Shown here: positions 48,626 through 64,000 of the stretch, in pieces
Layout of the letters: every line of letters starts with the position of its first letter
How positions within the stretch are numbered: position 1 is the stretch's first letter
Assembly: GCA_034638255.1 (NCBI GenBank)
Contig: JAWPGT010000004.1
Coordinates: forward strand, 434,001-498,000
Length of the DNA: 64,000 bases
Source: Coprinus comatus
Taxonomy: Eukaryota > Basidiomycota > Agaricomycetes > Agaricales > Agaricaceae
Reading direction: 5' to 3'
Notes under the pieces: model-generated
What the model saw: the letters and a program-made list of their open reading frames with translations, nothing else
Told to the model about the DNA's origin: nothing
Database searches by the model: none
Translations under genes and position numbers: made by a program

Positions 48626-50255
48626 ATGCCCTCTACGCTGAGAAAGACTCAAGATCGCGCAATTAATTTTAGTCGATCCTTGGCCAACGCACTCAGAGCA
48701 ACGTTTAAAGTGCACTCTCGGTGAGTAGTAGCTTCTATTCATTGTGTCACTGCTAGTCCTGATCTCTTCACTGGTTTACAGTAGAACTACAACTTCATTA
48801 CATCCTTATCCTTATTTCGAGCCCCAGTCTCATCATCACTTCCATCATCCACCCCCGCCTCAACCACTACCTCCTACACAACGCATCAGCCGGCCTCGAC
48901 ACCTCCGAAGACCTGCCGGTCCTGTCATTCAGGCCACACCTTATTACCACTTCCGTCACTTTATCCAACGTTTACCAGTCGAGCTCCTTGCCCACATCTT
49001 TGTTCTAGGCTCTGAGGATGATCCCCACCTACCTTTATCCGTCTCCCAGGTTTGCCGATCATGGCGGTACATCGCACTTTCAACCCCTTCGTTGTGGCGC
49101 CGCGTAGTTCTTAGTCCACATGAATATATGTGGCGAGAGCGCATTCGCCGAGCCAAAGCATGCTCTCTTGATATTGAGTTGCTTCCAACAGCTTTGGCTC
49201 CCGTGCGTCCCAAGCCGTTACAATACCATCCTCGGAGACATCTGGATTACTTCTCCGTGCAATGGTTGATGCAGATTGCTCTACCTCATATACACCGCTG
49301 GCGCTCCCTCGAAGTTATTTTCACAGAACAATCTCCTTATTTATTGAACGCTGCCTTATCCTTTCTCGCGGAGATACCTCCTCCCCCTTCCTTGAAGGAG
49401 ATTACCATCATCCATCGTTTCAACGAAGATCCACAACCATTCGTTCTGTTTGGTGGACATGCACCATCCGTCAGGAAACTCGTTATCGATGGACTGAGAT
49501 TATCTCTCAATGGGAATCTCTTCGCCAATCTCACATTCCTTGATTATACCCATCACCGCTTCAGCAATGGTTCTGAAGCCGTTTACGAAATTCTCTTGCT
49601 TCTATCTTTCACTCCTAAATTATTATCATTACGAATCCTCTTCCCTCAGTTACCCACGAACGTTACGCCTGTGTATCATAAACCACCACAACCCACTTCT
49701 AGGATAAACCTACCCTCCCTTTCTCAACTACAACTCGCAGTCGACCCTTACTCTACCGATGTACCTTATGATCTCGCGCTCCTTCTAACCCATATATCGA
49801 CACCAGCCTTGCATACGCTCAAATTCTCCGATCCCGGTCGACGTCATGGTCCATTACCGAGTCTCAAATCATTCTTCTGGCTATACCCCATTCCGAGATC
49901 CCTGCGCTTCATTCACATTGAAGGAGGATGGTTTGATCCAGGCATGGTAGATCCGATTGTCAAATCTCTCCCTAGGCTACGAAAGGTCATAGTTCGCAAA
50001 GGTGGAAGGGGTTCTGAACGTGTCATATATCACCAAACCCAATTTGATACCGTTCGAAGGAGAGATCGAGGCTACCGTAATGATAGGAACGCAAGCAGGT
50101 ATGTTAATCCAGTTATCTCTCAAGCAGTAGCTGGCCCTGCATATCAAGACTACGACCGCCGACACGGAGACCGACAGAATAGGGTTGCCGCTACTCATCC
50201 TTATATGCATGTGCAATTACCTCCATCAGTATCAACCCGGACTCGTGCTCGTTGA
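48626..50255 (+). CDS. F-box protein
   Basis: Model: join(48626..48720,48782..50255), 522 aa. The first exon (MPSTLRKTQDRAINFSRSLA) joins in phase after a 61-nt intron; starting at the ATG at 48744 would place the start inside that intron. After a His/Pro-rich stretch comes an F-box: IQRLPVELLAHIFVLGSEDD then PLSVSQVCRSWRYIALSTPS and LWRRVV. The rest has the irregular leucine-rich pattern of basidiomycete F-box proteins (VRKLVIDGLRLSLNGNLF, LPSLKSFFWLYPIPRSLRFI). F-box proteins recruit targets to SCF ubiquitin ligases; the target here is unknown. The C-terminus is Arg-rich. Confidence 0.88.
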
Positions 50256-50685
50256 CCTCTATATAGGACTTTCTGTACTAACACCGACAACTTCAACATT
50301 CCTTTGTTTTCTGTTTAAATTAAACGCGCCACGTTGCGATCCACGCTCATTATGTGTATTTTCTGTTTATTATAAATTGTTTAAACAAACTGTATTATCA
50401 GTCGCTTGTTCAATTGTTTGTTCATACACTATCAGGGGCTCGGTCCTTGGTGAAAGCCCCACAATTAGTTTCACATCTGTATTGTGACTGCCTCCGAGAT
50501 ACCTACCATTTTTTTCCTTTCTGATGGAACGGATATATATAAAGGGTCGTTCTTCAATAAAAACTTCCAAGAGCTCCTTATCCGATCCTTATTATATCCC
50601 TCACTCTCTTGAGTATTGAGGTCCTCAACGTCAACTCATAATTCTCCTCCTCCTACTATTCAAAAAAAAAAAGCTAAAACTATAA
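50256..50685. other. Intergenic region
   Basis: This 430-base AT-rich stretch lies between the F-box gene and the dehydrogenase gene. It contains a TATA-like box at 50534-50543 and no supported gene. Confidence 0.45.
50534..50543 (+). promoter_or_regulatory. TATA-like box upstream of the dehydrogenase gene
   Basis: TATATATAAA lies about 145 bases before the ATG at 50686, which leaves room for a 5' leader of about 100 bases. Confidence 0.45.
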
Positions 50686-51900
50686 ATGTCTACTCATTCA
50701 CAATGTCATCTTGCTTCTTTTTTACCTCAAAATATGTTTAACCTTCAAGGCCGTGTGGCGTTGGTTACAGGAGGTGGAACAGGTATTGGATTAATGATTG
50801 CTCGTGGAATGGCTGCTTCTGGTGCGAAAGTATATATTATTGGAAGAAGGTTTGAATTACTTTTGAAAGTTGCGGAAGAATGGAAGAATGAAGGTCAAGG
50901 TGATGGTCAAATTATACCGTGAGTTTTTGTCCTCTAAGGGGGTGGTTATTTTATTTTATTTTCTTATTATTGACAAATGAGATGAAGTTTACAGATGGAT
51001 ATAACGAAGAAGGATAGTATTATGACTGTTAAAAAGACTATTGAACAAAACGATGGAAAGTTACATGTTTTGGTTAATAAGTAAGCAAGGATTTTTTTTA
51101 GGATTTTTTTTAATCCTAAATGCAATTTACTGATGATTATTATTACATTTAGTGCTGGAACGTTAGGTCCTATGTCCACATGGTTCGGAGACGATTCATC
51201 TCTAGCACGTCAAAATCCTGAAACCACCGGTCTTGAATTATTCAACAATGAAACTTTAGAAGAATGGCATAAACTTTATGAAGCAAACACTTTTTCCGTG
51301 TTTTTTGTTACTAATGCTTTTATGGGTCTCTTGGCTGAAGGATCGAAGGATATTCCAAGTTGGTGGAGTACGATGATTTTGATTAGTAGTATCAGTGCTT
51401 GGACTAGACTTTCACAAACACATGTACGTTCTCTTTTTAACCTTATTTTATTTATTTATTTGAGCTGATCCTTTCTTTTTTTTCTTTTGTGGAAATAGTT
51501 TTGTTATAACAGTTCCAAAGCCGCTGCGTCACATATAACAAACACATTCGCTACTGAATTTGCTATAAAGAAAATACCGATTCGAGTAAACACTATAACG
51601 CCCGGTTTATTCTCATCAGAATTAACAGCTCCGGAAGATGCATTTACGGAAGAGTTGATTCAGAAATGTATGCAAGGAGTACAACCTGTTCCTATGAGAC
51701 GACATGGAGCGTAAGTCATCATCTCTCTGTGGTTTATGTTATATATTGTATATATTGGTATGTGATGTGCTGATAATTCGGATTTACCCAGGGAACAAGA
51801 GATGGCTGGGACAGCGGTGTATCTTGCTTCAAGGGCAGGAGGATATGTGACAGGTCAGGATATTGCTGTGGATGGCGGATTTGTTACAGTTAATCCTTGA
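50686..51900 (+). CDS. Short-chain dehydrogenase/reductase
   Basis: Model: join(50686..50918,50988..51080,51153..51423,51499..51710,51792..51900), 305 aa. It is a classical SDR: the NAD(P)-binding TGGGTGIGLMIARGMAASGA, the NNAG motif in LVNNAGTLGP (rejoined across an intron), the catalytic Ser in ILISSISAW and the catalytic YNSSK (YxxxK). The closing segment is GGYVTGQDIAVDGGFVTVNP. Arg in IIGRRFELL suggests NADP(H) preference. The substrate cannot be told. The second exon begins at the acceptor GATGAAG, giving PLQMDITKKDS; the nearer acceptor would break the frame. A second in-frame Met at residue 17 (MFNLQGRVALVTGG) could be the start. Confidence 0.9.
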
Positions 51901-52478
51901 GGTCGTTCAGAGAATAGCAATGTGCTTGTAGAGTTTTTGGATTTATGTTTTTAGTGTCATTTGATTTAGAAGTTAGAACTTTATACATGTACTCGTGTGT
52001 TCGCACGCCGAAACTTGTTATTTATGTCAGGACTCCGAACTCGGAGACTACTAAAATCAGGTTCTCAATTGTAAAATGTTAATGTTTAAGGTTGAACCAG
52101 AAGCACAGTTCCAAGTAGCAGCTTCTATTGCTGTTGAAAATTTCGCTGTACTCATCAATTGTATCAGTAGATCTGCCAGGATTCAACTTCCAGGGAACGA
52201 TGAAAAAAAAAGTCCGTGTTTTTGCCTTGGCCTTGCTTCGGTACGAACATGAACTCGAACGAGTAGTCTCCTTAATAGTGGAATATGTAGATGGGTAAGT
52301 GACAAATGTTGAGTACGAATAAGAGTAGTGGTTGAAACAAGAGGAGAAATGCAATTCGTGATGTGATCACTGGAGCTGAGCTAAGAATAGCATGAGTATA
52401 TGTGATACTTGCTAGAAATCAACCCTTTCTACCGACTACCATCACCTCGCCACAATACCCCTTTCTTCACTTAACAAT
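51901..52478. other. Intergenic region
   Basis: These 578 bases lie between the dehydrogenase and the coiled-coil gene. No supported gene was seen; a 91-codon minus-strand frame at 52079-52354 is low-complexity and unsupported. Confidence 0.4.
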
Positions 52479-53508
52479 ATGATTGTGGATAACAACGCGG
52501 AGACAGATTATTCGAAACTATGGGCTCTGATCGTTGATTTGAACGAATCGTTGAGAGAGAATGAACAGTTGGCAGTGACAATGTATACAAAAGCTGCCAA
52601 TGTTAGGGTGAGTTTTTGTTGTGGAGAGAGTATGTGAGGTGTTGAGATGTTGACATTGATTTAGAGACAAGCGATTCATTCGCAAGTAGGATTTGTACTT
52701 CGAAGGTTTGTTAGTGAGATTTTTAATGAATGTCAGTTAGACTGAAGGGTTGTTAGGTTCAATAAAGATAAAACTCAAGGTGTGGATAATGAGTATCTAG
52801 AGACGGAGTGTTATGCTGAAGCTGTTTAAGAGGAATATGATGCTGAATTGGAACGGATGAATGCTGCATTTTTAGCCGAGAACCAAGCACTACAGCACGA
52901 TAATAAACAATTGAACTCGTTGATCAAAGAGTATGAGCAGACATTGGAGAGTGTTATGAGTGAGTACTATTTCTTTATGTGGGTATTAATAATACTGATA
53001 TATTCAGGTGCATTCCGGAATCGAGCAGTGAGTGGTGGTGTAAGTAAAATACGAGGATCTGACGGAGAGATGGGTTTAGCAAGACGTACAAGAACGGGAG
53101 TTATCACTGATTCGCGACTGTGAAACCAAGCTGCTTTCTAGAGAGGAAGGACATGCCACGCAAGAGCTGATGGTAAGTACAGCGATATCGGCATCGCTCG
53201 CACGACTTTCGACGGTGTTACGCAAGTTGCTCCGGGTAGAGTCCGGGGAGGACGAAGAACGGCCTGAGTCGCGGACGGATGAAGAGGAAGAGCAAGAACC
53301 ATGGAATGCGGGGGTGGCGGCGGATTATTCGATGGAGAGGGAAGTTGAATTGGCACGGCTGCAGGCCGAGAACGACGAGCTGAGACGAATGCTGGAGTTG
53401 TTGCCTCGAAAGCTGCCGCAGAGTCGACTGCAGGGAGACTATCGGCCGACGCTGAACCTGTCGCGGGATGGCAAGTATGTACCGTACCGAGGAGTAGTGA
53501 AGAAGTAG
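52479..53508 (+). CDS. SIKE/FGFR1OP2-like coiled-coil protein (likely STRIPAK component)
   Basis: Model: join(52479..52607,52665..52705,52757..52779,52831..52959,53008..53027,53080..53172,53227..53508), 238 aa; if the last intron is kept, 256 aa. It is almost entirely coiled coil. The segment FLAENQALQHDNKQLNSLIK then TLESVMSAFRNRAQ resembles the ENKxL...LELIMSKYR region of SIKE/FGFR1OP2. LARLQAENDELRRMLELLPR near the end resembles that family's second coil. Those proteins belong to the STRIPAK phosphatase complex that controls hyphal fusion and septation in fungi. The assignment rests on pattern similarity. The final 54-nt intron is a multiple of three with no stop, so splicing is ambiguous. 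Confidence 0.62.
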
Positions 53509-53587
53509 TACAAGTAGATATTGCTATTATTAGAACGATTGAATCACACTGCTCTCCTCCTTCCTTCCCACATCTCCTCCTCCTCCC

Positions 53588-56500
53588 ATGTCCCCAGGCC
53601 TTCTTTCCTTCCGCTTCAACCACTCAGACTCGGTGACTCCCCCAACCCCACATCCTCACCGCCCAACCTCCTTCTGGTCCTCCTATGGTAAGCATCAAAG
53701 CAACACCCGCCTGCTCGCCTTGCTGTAACACCTCCTCCTTATAGGGGTAGAAGACCACGATCCTTTCGCCGCTGTACGCTCGCAGCCCCGCGACACAAAT
53801 GATTCGCCTCGTCCTTCTACCGCCGGGGCTGCAAGTACATCTTCTAGACGTTCTCTTCTTATGTCTGCTTCCGATGCTCTGGGCTTTAAATTCCCTCGAC
53901 GCAAACAACCCGTTTACCAACACCCCGCCCCAGTCATCCTTCCAGAAGTCATGGAAATCACTGCAAGAAAGCGCGACGAGGACGAAGAGGAACGCATGCG
54001 TCTGCGCGAGGAAGCTGCGCAGGCCATTGGCCTCGATCCTGCCATTGTTAATTCGGATATGCTTTCACATCCAGCCACTACAGACGAGGATGACGCCGAG
54101 GGACTAACTTATTCACATCTCCGCAATTCTACATACAGTATTACGCCCCACCCTATCCATGGCTCAAGCACCTCCGTCAGCGTTGCACCCGTCGCCAGAT
54201 ACCGCTCCAGTTCCCTCCTCCAACACAGCAGAACAAACTCTGCCAATCTAACTCCCATTCCTCAATACCCTTCTACTGTTGCCAGTCTTTCTCCGTTCCA
54301 ACAGCAAGCAGGCTTAATACCAAAATACTACCAGCCGTCTTCCCTCCGGATATTTGCCCTCAACTCAAAAAATTGGAAGTCGCGTTACATCATCCTTACA
54401 TCTCCAGCAACAATCGTGATGCGGAACAGAACCCCTGCCGCCTCATATCTCCATTTGTTCCGAGACTCGGGCCAAGATGAACGTGAACTACAACGTCTAG
54501 AAATTAACGAGGATAGCGTTGTGTTCGTTTCCGACGACCAAGTTGGCGGCAGACGGCACGTAATCAAGGTTGGCGGAGTGGAGGTGGGTTCCAGTAGGAA
54601 GGAGCTTAACTCTGAGGAACCTGGTAGTACTCTCTGGTTCTTGCAAATAGATGATCCAACAGAGTCCCAGCAATGGATTTCCAGCATCAAGAATAGCATA
54701 CTCAATCAACGGTAAGTTCATCCAGTCACTGGTAACACATTGTTGATCATCAGCTATTCAGAGCCATTCGAGCAGGGCTATTACCAACTACAGCTGTCGG
54801 AGTCAATGAGCCCCGAGGAGACATTGATGTCGTCCTTACTATGCGCGCACAAGGTTTCATTAGTGCCCAGTCCAACTATACGCGGCAACATAGTAGTACT
54901 CCCCCTTCTACTGTCCTCCATGCCGAGAAGAATTATGCTTCTTCGATATCCTCTCATTCCGTCTCCCAATTTTCTTCTCCTCCCAAGGCGCCAGGCCCTG
55001 TTGCAACCCTTAAAGGTCTTTTCTCAGGAGCACGACCCCGTTCGGGTTCACGAGCAACTACTGATACGAAGCTACAACACGAGCCGAATGAAGACATGAA
55101 CAGTGTAATGAGCAGTCGTATGAGCACAGTCTTACGCCCAAACACTCCAGATGTTCAATTACCAGCTACTGTTATTCATGCAACTTCTCCATTCTTGCCA
55201 TCTGTCATTCCAGACATTGACATTGATAGGAAGATTGTTTCGGATTCTGATCGGACACCTATGGAATTTGATACAAATGAGCCTCAGCTTTTGGAATCTA
55301 GTAGCGGCAGAGATACCAAGGTGCTTTCATTGGGGTTGGGTTCAATGTCCCTGCAGCCTCCGCCGCGCAAGAGGTGGACGACCACTGCAGTATCGCCGAC
55401 ACTTGCAGAGACAACCACGCCATTATACCAGAACGTACAGTATAACGGAACAACCGGAAGTTTGGGCGCATTGACTTACTATAAGGATCAAGAACCTCCT
55501 TCAAGTCCCACACACACGACGGGTTCTACAAGTGGTACCCCAGATCACCGGCATCGTGCACCTTCCCTGCAGTCTGTCTCGACTGAAAATTCGGCAAACT
55601 ATGACAGGTCAAGTTCTAGTACGAGGCGTCGTTGGTCACGACATGGTCCTCCAAAGATGTCACCACCTTCAGGGCCTCCACCAAATCCTCCTCGGCCACA
55701 GTTGACGATTGACTCTATTGACTTCAACAGACCTGGAAGTCGAGCTTCATCTACCAAATCTAGGCAAAGCCAGCAGAGTGTATTATCAAGTTTACCTTCA
55801 TTCTCGAAGCGCGCGTCAGTTTCTAGTACCTCAAGCACATCACATACAAATTCAGCGGGGAATAGTCCATATGTGCTTACAAGACCCAATTCTCATCATA
55901 GGACGTCAATTCCTCCGCCTCCTCGACCTGAACCTACATCTGCGTTGCCACCAGCTCCTGGAGAAATGGAATTAACCCACGAGGCGCTATCCAATACAAA
56001 CTTGAATACAGTCTCATCAAAATCCAAGAGAAGCTCATTAACCGGACGCGGGTTTAGATTGTCAATGATTGCTCCTAAACCACCGCCATCTACAAATCTT
56101 CCTCCACGACCTGATGAACTTGGCTCGGAAAACACTCTCAACCCAGCCTCGACAGCCAATATTCATAACAAGCCAAAACACCGACCTTTGTCTAGTGCTG
56201 GAACTAATCGTCGATCGAGATTGAACTCTATACCTGGTTCGCCTGATCCAGGTAGTTCCGGTTCTGGAGTTGCTATTGTTAAAACATCTTCTCCTCTGCC
56301 TGAACCTCGTGGTCCTTTGCCTCCTACACCTACAGGCGGCTCGTTGGAAGGCAACGGAAACGGGGGTACAACCACCGATGCTAATAATAATAATAATAAT
56401 AATAATAATAGCACCAACAGCAATACTCGCTCCTTGGGTGTTCTTTCGAGGCATACATCATTGAAACAGCGACTACGAAATCTCAGTGCTCCACCGTCAA

Positions 56501-57498
56501 CCCCGCTTTCTAATGCGAGCAATTTGCCTTCTTCTTGGTCGGAACCCAGCAATGCCGCTAGTTCCTCGCATACCAACTCCTCTTTTACCTCGCGACTCTC
56601 AGTATCCGGTAAACATAACCTTACACAACATGTTCGAGCATCGTCTGCGAGTGGTATGTCCGACTTACACAAACACGATCTAGGGGGATCAATTTCACCT
56701 CCTCCTTACGAATCACCCACAGTTGCAAGCTATTCATCTCCATTAGGATCTTTCTGGAGTCCAAACTCACAACCATCAACACCCATAGGCGAAAGAATTA
56801 CATTATTTCAAGATGACCCAAGCTTCCTCCAAATGGCTTCTTCACGACCTCTTCCCTCTATCAATTCCAATCCATTCTCATCATCATCATCATCTTCTTC
56901 GCACCCCTCATCTTCTCATCCACAACCACCACCATTGATAATACCTACATCAAACAACACAAGACCTTTGCCTGCCATACCTAGCCATGTTGAAATGACA
57001 CCATTATCGCTTTCTCCTCCACCGCGACGTAATTCAAAACCTTTTATATTCCTTGATTCACCTACAGCTACTTCAACTCGTGCTCCACCTCCTCCACCTG
57101 TTCCTCAGCCTGTTCAGCCTCAACCTCCAGAGACTGAAGCTGTTGGACCAGCACCAGCACCAGAACCAACAAATGAACCAATAGAATTATCACAACTTTC
57201 ACCAACAGAGCCTTCACAATCACAATTATACCCTTCAAATTCAACTCCATCTTCACCTTCAGCTTCTCTTTCATTCACACCTCGCATAAACGGTACAATT
57301 ACAACAAGTCCACAACTACCTGAAAGTCCAATGAGTGATATTCAAGATTCAACAGGTTCATCAACATCAACAACTAGGACAACCTCAACTTCAACTTCTC
57401 GTGCCAATTCTATCACTTTACTTACTGCTCCTGTTCCTGTGGTACCTTCATCCTCATCCACACCTACACCAGTACCAGTACCAGTACCAAACTTATGA
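53588..57498 (+). CDS. Large PH-domain protein with disordered tail
   Basis: Model: join(53588..53687,53745..54711,54762..57498), 1267 aa. After a short disordered N-terminus comes a PH domain at about residues 220-355: LIPKYYQPSSLRIFALNSKN, WKSRYIILTSP, then ... LWFLQIDDPTESQQWISSIK. About 880 Ser/Pro/Thr-rich residues follow, with proline-rich SH3-type sites (PPKMSPPSGPPPNPPRPQ), an Asn run from (AAT)n, a Ser run from (TCA)n and a Val-Pro tail (PVPVPVPNL). The last exon was phased by choosing the acceptor GCTATTCAG, which keeps the long frame open. It probably binds phosphoinositides and acts as a scaffold at cortex or signalling sites; this is inferred from the domain. It starts 79 bases after the coiled-coil gene's stop. 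Confidence 0.8.
56380..56411. repeat. (AAT)n trinucleotide repeat coding for an Asn run
   Basis: About nine AAT units in a row sit inside the PH-domain gene and encode poly-Asn. A second, (TCA)-type run at about 56876-56893 encodes poly-Ser. Both are in frame, so length changes by whole units would leave the protein frame intact. Confidence 0.8.
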
Positions 57499-58141
57499 TT
57501 GTTGTTTGTCGTTATTAACTTATCGTGGTGAAGAGATAGAATGATGCTGTTTTGTTGGAATATTATATATGTTTATAGACTCTTGCGGTTCATACTTCAT
57601 ACCCCCCCCCACATGTTGTAATTGGTCTCGCTAAATATATATTCACGAGTCACGATGCATGGAAGATTTTATGGATGAGATGATGGTGAAATGCATCTTT
57701 ATTTACTATATGTAACTCAAAACCACGTACAAAATATAGACTATAATTTCTTTTGAAGGAGATATGCTTTTTATCGTCTTCATATCAGAGTGAGGCCCAT
57801 GAATGGTATAATTGTCTTCTGTTGAGTCTGCATATATATTAATTATGATGGAGGAATGTCATTACCAAAAAATCTGAGACTCATAAAACATTCAGGTCTT
57901 TGTGAGAGGTTTGGTTTTATGAGCATCAGAATTCGAATCGCGTCATTCCCTCTGAGCTATTATTTCAACTTTCAAGGCTGAGTGCTGAGTGGTGAGCATG
58001 ACAGTGAACACCGAAGTTACAAATGCAAATGCATAAAGTTGTCATTGTGAGGTAAGAAAAAGAAAAATGAGAAAAAGTATTAGAGTACAATACGACTGCA
58101 TATAGATACAAAGCAATTCAAGTCCTCGTTCTAGTCTACGA
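57499..58141. terminator. Shared 3' region of two convergent genes
   Basis: These 643 bases lie between the 3' ends of the PH-domain gene (+) and Prp8 (minus). They contain a C run at about 57603-57611 and AT-rich sequence, but no supported gene. Confidence 0.4.

Positions 58142-64000
<5,859 letters not shown>

Overview
This window is nuclear DNA from a filamentous fungus, most likely a basidiomycete (Agaricomycotina). The reasons are dense short introns (about 46-70 nt, up to 17 per gene, usually GT...AG with CTRAY-like branch sites), closely packed genes on both strands, and fungal families such as a Kre6-type glucan synthase, a Zn2Cys6 regulator, a PL4 rhamnogalacturonan lyase, a MATH/BTB protein and a SAP-domain protein. 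I saw no bacterial, viral, plasmid, CRISPR or tRNA signature. Gene models were built by hand from splice sites, reading phase and remembered family conservation; exon coordinates are given where phase closed.

Layout: 1-300 is the 3' end of an unidentified + strand gene. 877-4950 (+) holds a 2-oxoglutarate/Fe(II) oxygenase, an Arc1-like tRNA-binding cofactor and mitochondrial ribosomal protein uL6m. 5299-25771 is a long run of minus-strand genes: a Ulp2-type SUMO protease, a Kre6/Skn1 GH16 protein, a SAP-domain protein, a METTL25-like methyltransferase, a phospholipase D and a TcuA-like flavoprotein. 25772-28997 is gene-poor and carries a MITE-like element. 28998-36104 (minus) holds the SUMO-activating enzyme subunit Aos1, a Zn2Cys6 transcription factor and a mitochondrial PPR-like protein. 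36756-41075 (+) holds GRASP and rhamnogalacturonan lyase. 41550-48117 (minus) holds a MATH/BTB protein and the splicing factor Prp24/SART3. 48626-57498 (+) holds an F-box protein, a short-chain dehydrogenase, a SIKE/FGFR1OP2-like coiled-coil protein and a large PH-domain protein. 58142-64000 (minus) is the C-terminal part of Prp8.

Most genes are housekeeping and do not form one pathway. Two functional pairs stand out: Aos1 and the Ulp2-like protease (start and end of the SUMO cycle), and Prp24/SART3 with Prp8 (U4/U6 and U5 snRNP function). The phospholipase D, GRASP and Kre6 genes serve membranes, secretion and wall synthesis. The lyase gives the organism a plant pectin-degrading ability.

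The most unusual structure is the intergenic space between the convergent lyase and MATH/BTB genes (41076-41720). It looks like a tandem duplication of the junction in which each copy kept one gene's intact 3' end while the other gene's 3' end decayed. The decayed lyase copy appears to lack two introns that the working gene has. Other points are a 6-nt microexon, a 14-nt microexon, three GC-AG introns and a 507-bp inverted-repeat element.
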